Assembly (NCBI GenBank): GCA_905250115.1
Contig: CAJNOI010000042.1
Location: forward strand, 549,875 to 613,874
DNA from: Adineta steineri
Taxonomy: Eukaryota > Rotifera > Eurotatoria > Adinetida > Adinetidae
DNA length: 64,000 nucleotides
Direction: 5' to 3'
Below, in pieces: positions 14,805-25,208 of this stretch. The notes under the pieces are model-generated. The model worked only from the letters and a program-made list of their open reading frames with translations. It was not told where the DNA came from and searched no databases. The position numbers and the translations under genes were made by a program. Each line of letters begins with the position of its first letter. Position 1 is the first letter of the stretch.

Positions 14805-15792
14805 CCCTCGACTGTAGAGAGGGTTGTATGAAATAAAATAGTTTGTTTGTGGGTTTGTGTCAAAGGTCAAAAAAACATCTACTTCGAAATATAGCACCGG
14901 TGGTCTAAAGAAAAGTCGGTTCTAGTGGAGTGGGGTGGGTGTGGGTTATATTGGTCAAAAGTAGGTATTTTGGGTGGGTGTGGGTGTGGGTGAAATGGGT
15001 CCAAAGTGGGTATTTTGGGTGGGAGTGGGTGAAATGGGTAAAAAGTGGGTATTTTGGGTGGGTGTGGGTGGANNNNNNNNNNTGGGTGAAATGGGTAAAA
15101 AGTGGGTATTTTGGGTGGGTGTGGGTGGAAATGGGTGGGAGTGGGTGAAAATGGGTAAAAAAGTGGGTATTGGGTGAAATGGGTAAAAAGTGGGTATTTT
15201 GGGTGGAAGTGGGTGAAATCGGTCAAAAGTGGGTAAAATGGGTTAGAAGTGGGTGGAAATGGGTGGACGTTTGTGGAAGTTGGTGCAATAAGTCAAAAGT
15301 GGGTGGAATGGTTCAAAAGTGGATGGAATGGGTCAGAAGCGGATGGAATGGGTCGAAAGTGGGTAGGATGGGTGAAATAGGTCAGAAGTGTGTGAAATGG
15401 GTCAAGAATGGGTGGAATGGGTGAAATTGGTATGAGAGGTTGGTGGAATAGGTCGGAAGTGGATGGAAGTGGGTGGAATGGGCCGAAAGTGGGTGGAATT
15501 GGTCGAAAGTGGGTGAAAGAGGGTAGGAATGGGAGAATCAGGGTGGAATACGGTGGAACGGTGTATTTTTTGGTGGGTGAGTGGGTATCGGAGTCGTAGC
15601 GGGTGTAGATGGTTAGGAGTGTTGGTGTCTGTGGATGGGTTCATGTAAGTGCAGCATCGAGTGTGGTTGTTGAATGAGTGCGGCTGTGAGTGGCTGGGTG
15701 TCAGCGTGTATTTTGTTCTGATTTATTAGCGAGATCTATAGTTACATCGAAATTTTCATTTACACTCAGTCCTATACTCTTACAGTCGAGGG
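14805..15792. mobile_element. Minisatellite-filled element with terminal inverted repeats
   Basis: Ends are CCCTCGACTGTA(G)AG at 14805-14819 and its complement at 15777-15792. The interior is almost wholly a G-rich repeat of GTGGGT-type units (GGGTATTTTGGGTGGG..., later GTGGGTGGAATGGGT). It interrupts the membrane-protein gene. No target duplication or transposase was seen. The repeat array is broken by the assembly gap, so its true length is unknown. Confidence 0.7.
15073..15082. other. Assembly gap (10 N)
   Basis: Ten unresolved bases inside the G-rich minisatellite. They probably mark a collapsed or unspanned repeat; the true size is unknown. Confidence 0.99.
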
Positions 15793-16433
15793 TGAGTGAG
15801 TCGAGACGGCGAACGTTACTTGTGATTATATTATAATAGAACGAATATTTCATCATGTAAGAATATTTTATTTTATGAAAAAAATTTGGTTTTATTCTTG
15901 TTTATTAATTATAGACTTGTAAAAGTGAATTTATTTTGGATGAATGAATAATTAATTTATCAGCTCGTCGTATGAGTTATGATGAATGTTTTTGTAATAT
16001 ATCTTCAAATTGTACAAGTCAAGCAAATCTTGTTGATAAGTATTTAAATCAAAATATTTCAGTTAGAGGTTTAAAAATTGGATGTTTATCAAGTGAATCA
16101 TTTCTTCAATCAACTCTTGAATGTTTTTATGATTTGAATTGTATTCAACTTATTCAAAATTATACAAATTATGAATATAATAATAATTCGAAAAATTCAT
16201 TTATACCGTTTTCATCAACAAATATGACAAAAATTTTAATAAATACAACAATATCTCAATTAATTGATGAATTATTTGTTGATGATTGGAATATAACATT
16301 AAATTATTCATCTTATTACCGACAATGTTCACCAATAGATTGTTCATATTCTTATATTCAAAAACTAAATTCAATTCATACATTACAACTTTTAATTGGT
16401 TTTCAAGGTGGTTTAACAATTATTCTTCAATAG

Positions 16434-16640
16434 ATTAGTCCGAAGTTAATTCAAAATTGATTTAAGATTATTTTCTTCATACAGAAATAACCTGATTTTG
16501 ATTTGCTTGATGTAAATAAAATTCAATTATTCAAATACAGATAATTACTTTTTCTATTCAACTCATAGGAACTAAATATATATAAATATTTATATGAGAA
16601 TAGTCAGACATGATAAGGTGCAACTGGAAAAATGCGTAAT
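16434..16640 (+). pseudogene. Second 3'-end fragment of the F-box gene
   Basis: Contains the diverged end of the F-box reading frame (KDYFLHTEIT-like, frame broken) and the same 3' flank as 9910-10060. It is more diverged than the copy at 11619 and directly follows the broken membrane-protein gene. Confidence 0.65.
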
Positions 16641-17241
16641 TAACATAAACAGTATATTTATATATAATGCATATATACAAAGAAAAAAGATCATAAATAA
16701 AAGAGTATGATCATCTGATTCATCGACACATGTACTCAATCAAAAGATTTTACAGTGGTGAGTATATCAAAATCATCTAATAATAAAACGTTGACAACAG
16801 ATTTTCAAATTATTTCTCTGCTGAGAAAGAAATATTTATTTGAATGAAGGCTCAGAATATTAATGCAGTAGTTGAAGGTGCACTATTTAAACGTATATCA
16901 TAGAATATTTCAATGATGATTTTGATACCGTCGTGTTCCTTTTTCAATAGCCATTGAAAAATTTTCATTATTTTATTTGATCAACATAAGTATTTATATT
17001 TTATGTATTAATAAATTCGATTTTGCTTAATGCATTTTAATGATTAGCAAATTTCTCTTTTAATCGTTGAATAAAGAATGAATTACATTACAAGAAAAAA
17101 ACTAATGGTAGATAAAGAAAAATCACGTGGAAATTTTAGTAGAAGTCAAAGAAAAAAGAAGAACGCATTAAGATAAAGACAGGAGGAAAATACCAGATAG
17201 ATAGAATAACGAACAAATAATGCATATGTTCGCTTACAAGA

Positions 17242-17796
17242 TCAAATGTTATTTTCATTCGTTGTTTGTCGTTCTTTTCTTCGACGATGTTTAATAATGC
17301 TAGCTATTCGTTTTTCGATATTCTCGACTAAATCACCAACATTAACTAATTGACTAAAAAAATATTTTCAAGATAAAGAATTAGCAACATAATACGTATT
17401 TAATGATAATTCGATTGATGACTCTTTTTCGTCGATCTAAATTTTAAAAAAACAATAAAAATAGATATTAATAAAAAATAACTTACGTCAAATGATATTG
17501 CATATGTATTATTATAAAATACATATCGGACTTTGGTTTTCAGTTCATCATAAGTGTAATCCAGAGAAAAAGAAGAATCGTTTTCTTCATTTCTTATAAT
17601 AGTAAGTAGTTCAGTATTCTTTAAAATAAAAAGAAATAAGATCAATTTTATAAAAATATTTTCTTACTTCCTTATTTTGAGAATCAGTAACGAAACCCAA
17701 ATGTATTAAGCAGTAATGAGATACTAATATCAATAAATCTTGACTTTTTATTTTACCTTTATGAAGATACAATCGCCAAGATAAAAATGAATTGAT
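17242..17796 (-). pseudogene. FP-domain-like gene, copy B (start lost)
   Basis: Exon 1 reads SFLSWRLYLHKGKIKSQDLL then LVSHYCLIHLGFV, but no in-frame ATG precedes it; a TAA lies just upstream. Exon 2 reads NTELLTIIRNEENDSSFSLD..., with VRYVFYNNTYAISFD. Later exons give IDEKESSIEL and a Lys/Arg-rich helix (VENIEKRIASIIKHRRR) ending at TGA 17242-17244. Exon order and spacing match copy A. It may be a 5'-truncated pseudogene, or it may use an unseen first exon. Confidence 0.55.
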
Positions 17797-17799
17797 TTA

Positions 17800-18000
17800 T
17801 TCTTATTTATACGGTGTAAACATTTGACAAAGAATAAAAGACACCGTTGTAATCATTTTATTGAGACGTTTCGTTATGTACACATAACATCATCAGTCAA
17901 AATATAAATGTACATGTAAGACGAAAGACACATTAAAAGAAAACGTTTTCTTGTAATAAAATTATTAATTTTTAGTGCCCCCCAAAATTATTGTGTCTTA
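17800..18000 (-). mobile_element. Penelope-like element terminal fragment (probable)
   Basis: This short segment separates FP-like copies B and C and belongs to neither. It carries a hammerhead-type motif (next entry), which in metazoans is a regular component of Penelope-like element terminal repeats. No reverse transcriptase or GIY-YIG frame is present, so only a terminal fragment is inferred. Confidence 0.4.
17868..17896 (-). ncRNA. Hammerhead ribozyme-like core
   Basis: On the minus strand CTGATGA (17896-17890) is followed by a 7 bp hairpin (GTTATGT-GT-ACATAAC) and then GAAAC (17872-17868): the invariant core and helix II of a hammerhead, with one extra T before helix II. Downstream, CGTC can pair with GGTG ahead of a GTC (about 17845-17840), giving a short helix III and a candidate cleavage site. 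Helix I is weak, so activity is uncertain. Confidence 0.55.
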
Positions 18001-18007
18001 TTTAAAA

Positions 18008-18508
18008 TTAAAACACCTTTAGTATGAAACTCTTCTCTGAATACATTTGGTTGTTTTCCTTTATTTTATACCAGTTCATTAGTAAACTTTCTTTGATATT
18101 TCTTTTTAAGTCATTTGATTCATTGCCTTTTATCTAAATTTAAAAAATAACGAAAAACAGGTAATAATAAAAATATAACTTACCTCTAGAATTATAAAAT
18201 ATTTACTATTTTCAAATGAATATTTCACATTTATTTTCATCTCTTGATACTTATAATCGAGGGAAAAATTTGCATCTTCTTCTTCTTGTTGATTATCTCG
18301 TGTAATTATTAATGTTTCATTGTCCTTTAAAATAAAAATAAAATAAAATGAATATATAAAAATAAATTCTTACTTCTTCTTTTTTATTATCAATAATGAA
18401 CCCCAAATTTATGAAACAATAGTGAGCTACTATAATTAATTGATCTCGATTTTTTATTGTTTTGTTGTACAGAGATAAAATCCAAGATAAGAATGGGTAA
18501 TTTTTCAT
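18008..18508 (-). CDS. FP-domain-like gene, copy C
   Basis: Minus-strand exon 1 is 18374-18508 (an alternative upstream ATG lies at 18520) and encodes MKNYPFLSWILSLYNKTIKN, then RDQLIIVAHYCFINLGF. Exon 2 lies at about 18183-18327 (DNETLIITRDNQQEEED..., FENSKYFIILE). Exon 3 begins IKGNESNDLK and, unspliced, runs to TAA at 18008-18010 with a tail unlike copy A. Similarity to copy A is high, and its upstream flank plus the adjoining GC-rich element are also duplicated. The altered C-terminus suggests recent truncation. Transcription is not known. Confidence 0.5.
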
Positions 18509-18593
18509 ATTAATCCACAAAATATTTCATTTTAATCTACAAAATATAAGAAGATAAAATAAAATAAAATAATAGTCACAAGATTTATAAAAT

Positions 18594-18817
18594 ACCCAGG
18601 TCGAACAATCCGGTATGGAAACGGCCGGTTTCATGGTATTCCTGTTGAATGGATCCGGTGGCCGGATTTATCTGGTTTGGGCCGGAACCGACAGGAACAT
18701 GTCAAAACCGTCAGCCGGATACGGTTATCTCACTTCTCCATCGGATTCCTGAGATTTTTCGGGCGGGTTTAGCCAGGAAATTCATGGAATCGTGCTTCAG
18801 AAACCATCGTCCCGGGT
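18594..18817. mobile_element. GC-rich mobile element, copy 2
   Basis: Starts ACCCAGGTCGAACAATCC and ends CCCGGGT, giving imperfect inverted ends. It aligns to 11340-11618 with internal deletions. The left flank, including the 'AGTCACAAGATTTATAAAAT' stretch, is the same in both copies. The two loci are therefore a segmental duplication of gene plus element rather than independent insertions. Confidence 0.75.
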
Positions 18818-20226
18818 ATAGATCTAAATGATGTAGAAAATGAAATATGTATGTATATATACTAGAGAGGAAACAAAGGAGAATACAATACAATTTCGTG
18901 TAACTAAGCAAGATAGATCACGCATTGCCTAGAAACATAAAAAAGAATGATAAAATATTCTGAATGGCTAGAAATACAGTAGATATGTATAAAGAAAAAG
19001 CAGAAGAAAACAACCTTGGATACGGTGAGCATGTACTTGTGTATTGGCGTGCCACCAGAGGACAATTGGTGATAATTGTCATACCAGAGATAATTTAAAT
19101 AGAATATTTTCTTTCGATATTTTTTCTATAAATAATTATTTTGATAAAAAAATCAAATTTAAGTTAAGATTTTAGATAGATATTAGGACACTGAAAGTTG
19201 AATCTATATCTATTAACATGGCGTATCCAATCGGGTACGCTAATCGGCATGTAAACTAAAGATCTACAGATCGATACTCTATGTATTCATCTTGTTTCTG
19301 TTCTCTTTGAATAATTCTGTAAACATTCTGGCAAGAAGTAAGATAATATTCGACATGAAACCTACTAAGACTGTAGAAGATATAATCAGAATTCCGTTCG
19401 TTGAAATTATTAAAATCTGATTAAAATTGAATGAAAAATAATATTTAATGGAGCAGGATATAGATCTGCTACTCAAAGAAATCCTTTATAAAAAATGAAT
19501 CTATCAAATTTTATCGTATAAAAGTAAATGAAAGTGATATAACTTTGAAAATATAATATATTACGTGTGATTTTAAACTTGAATTTTTCATCAATAAACT
19601 AAACTTTATGTCTTGTCACTCTAAAAAAATGAACTAAAATGATTAATTTTTTTTATACTAAATATATAGTGAAATATTTTATAACACTTTACTTGCAATC
19701 TTATAAGAAGTCAATAGAAGTTTGTACTGTCATTTTCGTAGAGAATTTCATTGTACATTTGTTTTTACGATTAGCTATTGACTATCAACCAGATATTTTG
19801 TTTTATCTAGTTGAAAATTACCAACTGCAGTCGATATATAAAAATAGACATGATTAGTCATTCGATTTCTTTTTTCTTTCCTCTAAAAATTATTGTAAAG
19901 AATATTATCATATATTGAAAATATACCAATAAGAAAAAAATATTTCTTTCTCTCACTTCCGTTTATTTCTATTCATAGTTGGAAATTTCTTCGGTACAAT
20001 CTATCCATAAAAAGAAAAATAAATAAATAATAACATGTCACATATCATTGAAGATAAATATTCATTGTAAATATACTTACCTAACATAAATACGTTTTTT
20101 CTCTCTTTTTGTCGTTATACAATAAAGCATATTTCTGTAATATAATAATAATACAAACACGAAGTAAGAATAACGTAAGATAATACGATATAAAGTGATA
20201 TCATATTTTATTTATAGAAATCAAAA
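18818..20226. other. Intergenic DNA with an inverted copy of 11974-12060
   Basis: About 18830-18920 is the reverse complement of about 11974-12060 (the flank of the F-box fragment). A minus-strand frame at 19279-19476 is hydrophobic but matches nothing I can name. The rest is AT-rich spacer and the promoter of the next gene. Confidence 0.45.
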
Positions 20227-22272
20227 ATGGGAAATAAACATTTGAAATTATTAAATCAAACAAACAATAATTCATCATTTCAGTCTTATATTTTATTATA
20301 TGATATAAATATTATTTGGTTGGATAGTTCTTCAAATGAAAAATCAGATCATAATTTAAAATTTTTATCTGAACTTCGTCAAATTCATAATTCTATTCGA
20401 ACATTTAATGATGTAAATATTTGTGAAGAATTTCTTCGAAGTAAAGTGAATGAAAATGAAATTATATTTTTAATTGTATCTGGTACAATTGGTAAATTAT
20501 TTGTTCCACGTATTCATGAATTAATATCTATTGATTCAATTTATATATTTTGTTGTAATACAAATCATCATGAATTATGGTCAAATAAATATTCGAAATC
20601 AAAAGGAAAAGTTTTTTCTGAAATCTTTCAACTTTGTCAAAAACTTAAACAAGATATTCAACATTCTCAAAATAATCTTATTCCAATACAAATAATAAAT
20701 AATGAAGAACAATTAAATCATCTTGAACCTAATTTTATGTATTCACAATTATTAAAAGAAACATTAATTAATATTGAATATGATGAAAATGCTAAAAAAG
20801 ATTTTATTCAATTTTCTCGTTCACAAATAGATAATTTAGAGACCGATGAAATGGATATTATTGAAGACATTGAAAACAATTATGAAAAATATACTCCAAT
20901 ATGGTGGTATACAAGAGATTGTTTTATTCATAAAATACTTAATAAAGCACTTCGAACAGAAAATATTGATATTTTAATTAAAATGGCTTTTTTTATACGA
21001 GATCTTCATCAACAAATTGAACAATTATATATTTCTCAAAAACATGATTCATTTATTGTTTATCGTGGTCAAGGTATGACTATTTGTCAATTTGAAAAAA
21101 TCTCAAATTGTAAAAGTAAATTAATATCATTTCAAAATTTTCTTTCAACAAGTCGTAATAAACAAATTTCACTTAATTTTGCTCGTAATGCTATTCAAAA
21201 ACCAGGTATACGTGGAATTATATTTCATATGAAAATTGATTCAACAATAGTAAATATTTCAAGTCCATATGCGTCAATAAATGGATTAGGTTATTTTGAT
21301 AATAAAGAAGAAGAAATACTTTTTTCAACTCATACTGTTTTTCGTATTGAAAATATTCAACAAATAAAAAATGAAAATAATATTTGGCAAATTGATTTAC
21401 AATTAACAACAAATCAAGATGATATACAACTGGAAAAATTAACAAAACATTTACGTCAAGATATACAATCAACAACGAATCCATGGGAAAATTTAGCTAA
21501 TTTATTTTTAACAATGAGACAATTTGATAAAGCACAAGAAATTTATGAAAATATATCTCAAAATATTTCTCAAGATGATTATCAACAATTAGCTTTTATT
21601 TATCATCAACTTGGTTGTGTTCATAATGCAAAAAATAATATTGAACAAGCATTAGAATATTTCCATCAATCATTATATATAAAAGGAAATCATGCACCAA
21701 ATAATTATTGTGGTTCACAATTAGCTGATACTTATTTAAATATTGGTTCAATTTATCATACACAAGGAAATCTTGATGATGCTTTATTATATTATCAATA
21801 TGCACTTGGAACAAATATAAATGATCAAATAATTTTAGCATCGTTATATAATAATATCGGAATGGTTCATAAAACACAAAAAGATTTTTCTAATGCAATT
21901 AAATATTTTGAAAAAAGTCTTCAAATTGATTTAGTTCGACTTCCATCAACACATCCTGATCTTGCTACAACATATTCTAATTTAGGAAGTGTATATTTTG
22001 CTTTAAATGATTATATCAATGCCTTATCTAATTATGAAAAAGCTCTTCGGATTTGTCGTTTATCATTACCACATGATCATCCATCTTTATTAACAGCAAG
22101 AACGAATTATGAAAATTCACTTAATTTAATGCCAACAAATGATTCAGAATCAGCTTTATCAGCACCTGTTCTATCTCAAAGAATACCATTAAAAACAAAA
22201 CTAGATAAACGTTCAAGTAGACTAAGTGAAAAGATTTCATCTTATGTACAAACAATAAAAAGAAAAAAATAA
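20227..22272 (+). CDS. NAD(P)+-protein ADP-ribosyltransferase with TPR repeats
   Basis: Single-exon 681-residue protein of a family expanded in bdelloids. It starts MGNKHLKL, a plausible N-myristoylation signal that could anchor it to membranes. Residues ~20-145 form a conserved bdelloid N-domain (response-regulator-like alternation: ILLYDINIIWLD, IIFLIVSGTIGK, IYIFCC). Residues ~220-395 are an arginine-specific ART fold with the R-S-E signature: R280 in VYRGQGM, STS at 307-309, and EEE at 361-363. Residues ~415-640 hold at least five TPR units of kinesin-light-chain type (ALEYFHQSL, ALLYYQYAL, AIKYFEKSL, ALSNYEKAL). The tail is basic. All catalytic residues are present, so it should modify arginines. 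The target, presumably chosen by the TPRs, is unknown. Confidence 0.92.
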   Translation: MGNKHLKLLNQTNNNSSFQSYILLYDINIIWLDSSSNEKSDHNLKFLSELRQIHNSIRTFNDVNICEEFLRSKVNENEIIFLIVSGTIGKLFVPRIHELISIDSIYIFCCNTNHHELWSNKYSKSKGKVFSEIFQLCQKLKQDIQHSQNNLIPIQIINNEEQLNHLEPNFMYSQLLKETLINIEYDENAKKDFIQFSRSQIDNLETDEMDIIEDIENNYEKYTPIWWYTRDCFIHKILNKALRTENIDILIKMAFFIRDLHQQIEQLYISQKHDSFIVYRGQGMTICQFEKISNCKSKLISFQNFLSTSRNKQISLNFARNAIQKPGIRGIIFHMKIDSTIVNISSPYASINGLGYFDNKEEEILFSTHTVFRIENIQQIKNENNIWQIDLQLTTNQDDIQLEKLTKHLRQDIQSTTNPWENLANLFLTMRQFDKAQEIYENISQNISQDDYQQLAFIYHQLGCVHNAKNNIEQALEYFHQSLYIKGNHAPNNYCGSQLADTYLNIGSIYHTQGNLDDALLYYQYALGTNINDQIILASLYNNIGMVHKTQKDFSNAIKYFEKSLQIDLVRLPSTHPDLATTYSNLGSVYFALNDYINALSNYEKALRICRLSLPHDHPSLLTARTNYENSLNLMPTNDSESALSAPVLSQRIPLKTKLDKRSSRLSEKISSYVQTIKRKK

Positions 22273-25208
22273 TTTTCAAAGTCAAAATTAAACACTATAA
22301 TATTGATTTATATCATTAGGAACAAATCAATAAAATACTTGTAAATTTAATGTTTTTTTAAACACAAGTAACGCTCGTCTAAAGACTCGCTCAGCTCTTT
22401 CGCGTGGAAATTGTGTTACTAAACAACTACTAAGCTATTGATTTATATAATTAAAGAAAAATAGAATTCAAATTTGAATTCTTCAACTCCGATTAGCTTC
22501 GGTTAATAATTCGAGATGTAATATCTATGACAAAATCTGTCAAATGTACTGTACGTCCATCAAGAAAATAAATAGAACAAAGATTTGAACGAAATATTTG
22601 ACCAGTAAATATTATACAACTGAAGAGGGTTCCTATAAAATCGAACAGAAGACGAAAAATTAATCTATAAATATTGATTTCTTGTAGCATTATTTCCAAT
22701 TCAGCAATAATGTTAATAATTGATATCTCATCTTTCTATAAACAATATGGAAATCACTTAATGGCCTATATCCTATTTAAATGAGACAAATTGTTTTTTT
22801 AATACTAAAATAGTTATGTCAATAGATTGTTAAGATGATACATTCAGATTTAAGTTGCTAAATAAACAGTTAATTCGTTAGATTAAACATTCATATAGTT
22901 TTATTACATGCTTAAACATACTATCGCTAATGATAATAATTGGCAGAAGTTGATCACTTCCGCTAACATTTGTTCTTTTCTTTCTCACATGAATAGTTCC
23001 AACATTTGATTATCAACTACATTCAACATCAGTATATTATATTAAAAATATACTTTGTCTTCTCATCAATATCAGAATATGACAAGTCATGACATGATCA
23101 ACTTTACAATCATCATAAGACCATCCATGAATAATCAATGAATATCGTTAAAATATTAGTTCTCTCGTTTATCACCTTGTACTATGTACATATTACAAAG
23201 GAAAAAAGCAGATCCTGGTGAATCCTACGAGGTCCTCTAAAATTTTGATTAAGGAATTATTGTTAAATTGATTATAGTAGTCACTTTGACATATAACAAT
23301 ATATCAAATTAATCACATGCACATCAAATTCTCTTTTTCTCTGAATAGAATCTAATTTTGTTGACGTCAGAATTAACATGCATAAAATGTATATGAAAGA
23401 ATTTTATAATGAATTATAACTATTTCACCGCAAAGCTTTTCAATAATGATCCTTTGAATTTTTATATTATATCAGAATATCTCTAATTATCAAACAAAAT
23501 TAAGTTTCGTCTCATAAAAATATTTTTTTCTCAATACAAGTAAGAAAGCTAATTTAAATTTACAGTTTCAGGTACAACAAGACAAAAAAACATTTTTAGC
23601 TCTGCAAACCTTTGATTAATATTTTAATAATTATTCTGATAAATATATTTTTAATTACTGTGTTCTTTCTACCGGAAATTTATAATTTACATTTCAACTT
23701 TTATTTGATGTATTCTATTTATCTTCTACGCTGTTATATTATTTGCACTGTAAAATACATCATTGAAATTATAGTTCAAAATCTAATAAAGTTTCTCATC
23801 CAATTATCATGTGGTTTTTGAGAATTTACTTTGATTTTAATCATGAATTGCAAATCTCAACAACATTTATTGATAAAAACTGAAGAATACTTGTTCTCAT
23901 TGTTTAAATAGTTTATTAATGCTCATAAGATTTTTATTTTATCAAAACTTCTCACAATATCCCAAGTATTTTTATAATATATCAAGAAATGCGAAACTTT
24001 AACATATTAATATTATTTTATGCTACAATTATTAAAAATAAACGATGCTCAGTATTTGTTGAAAGGAAATTAACCTTATTATTTTTTAGCTACAGTGTAC
24101 TTGATTATTGTTAATGAGAGTTTGAGATGTGGACGTCAATCTACGCAGTTAGATAAATGATGTTACAAAATAATATCTTTCATGTTTAGTTTCTAAGTTG
24201 AAATATTTTTAGAAATATCAGCTTCACTGAAATAATTAAATAGTAGAACATGCAAAGTTTCTATCAAGTAGAATACCTCTACAAAAGATGCTCGAATTAG
24301 CAATAAAAAACGACGCATTTGTTTTTTTGTATCATATAACTAATCTAATCTAATATATCATTTTCATAATATACTCTTCTGTTTGCTAATTCATAATCAA
24401 TTATTATATAATAATGTAAAATTTGTCATCGTTTTCCAATAAAATACTCTTGAAAATATCATATAAGAATGGAGAAATGTGATAAAGATTTTATTTGATT
24501 TTGATGCACTTTGCTTTATCCACTCTACTTCACACAGTTAGAATTTTATGTTTGCAATTTATTGGATTTGTTAAAAAATATAGAATAAATGTAATGAATT
24601 TAATAGAATATAAATAAGTTATGAGAGATGTACAGCCTAAGTGATGTGATGCCACTTCCCCATTTTTAGAAAATTTTCGGTTTTTCCAAGCAAAAATTGA
24701 ATATTGTAGTTAAATACAAAGGCTATCAAATGAAAAAACTTGTTCAGCACCTCCTCAACTTCGAAAAATTATAAATAAACGTTTTCAGCTTTGAAAAAAT
24801 TCTCTTACACCAATTCACTTTTTTCTTTGCGGCACATCCCTGTAAGTCATAGTTAATGACCTTTAATGTCAAAATAATTATACAAGCAGAAGAAAAGCGT
24901 GACATTATATAGAGCATTCGGTGATGTTCACATATGTTGTTATTTCCTTCTGGATGATCAAAAAGAAAATTTTTATCTTTTCAATTTCTTTCAAACTAAC
25001 ACAGCATGTATATAATCTTTGCAGCAGAAGTCATTCTCACATGAGTTAAATAGAGCTTTCTATAAAAAGACACTAATTACAAGTGTAGATCATCAAATAT
25101 ATATACACGCTTTTCACTCAGTTTATGCTTACAGACAAAAAAGTAATTCTGCATACATACATTCGTTCTTCATTTCATATAATAATTTATACTAAACAAA
25201 TTTCTAAA
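22273..25208. other. Intergenic DNA including the left part of a duplicated block
   Basis: From about 23040 onward the sequence matches 54165 onward in the same orientation, with interruptions. About 24320-24845 is found only in this copy. A GPCR relic lies at 22493-22699. No intact gene was seen. The frame at 23612-23821 recurs at 54783 as part of the duplication and is probably not coding. Confidence 0.6.
22493..22699 (-). pseudogene. GPCR fragment (TM1-TM2)
   Basis: The minus-strand frame reads FDFIGTLFSCIIFTGQIFRS, then NLCSIYFLDG, resembling the TM1-loop-TM2 segment (G-N-x-L...F...R-x-x-x-C-S-I-Y-F-L) of small bdelloid rhodopsin-like receptors. No downstream exons follow. A shorter relative of its end occurs at about 57757-57812. 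Confidence 0.5.

Larger units (their letters stand above)
14545..16433 (+). pseudogene. Bdelloid 'CICS' type II membrane protein, disrupted
   Basis: The 5' part (about 14590-14804) encodes an Arg-Leu-Tyr transmembrane segment, TRLYLFLLIGSLACVAIYFII, then NKYDQLKNQYGNELKCICSS, the signature of a large uncharacterised bdelloid family. An in-frame TAA precedes the TM segment. A 988 bp minisatellite element then interrupts the gene. The second part (15963-16433) encodes a Cys- and Asn-rich ectodomain (YDECFCNISSNC..., YRQCSPIDCSYSY) and stops after ~150 residues, where an F-box 3' fragment begins. Family members are normally longer. Function is unknown. The breaks make a working protein unlikely. 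Confidence 0.7.

Noticed and set aside
14879-15644. Long frames with His-Pro-Phe or Gly-Trp-Val repeats
   Set aside because: They are six-frame translations of the G-rich minisatellite, contain the N gap and differ only by frame.
19279-19476. Hydrophobic minus-strand frame as a possible GPCR TM1
   Set aside because: It lacks the GN motif and following loop; AT-rich DNA readily gives hydrophobic frames.
23612-23821. Frame conserved between 23612 and 54783 as a possible small gene
   Set aside because: It is simply part of the segmental duplication; the differences do not favour codon conservation and the start is not conserved.
24630-24845. Possible small MITE present only in duplication copy 1 (TACAG...GATGTG ends)
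   Set aside because: The inverted ends match only loosely and no target duplication or empty site could be aligned.
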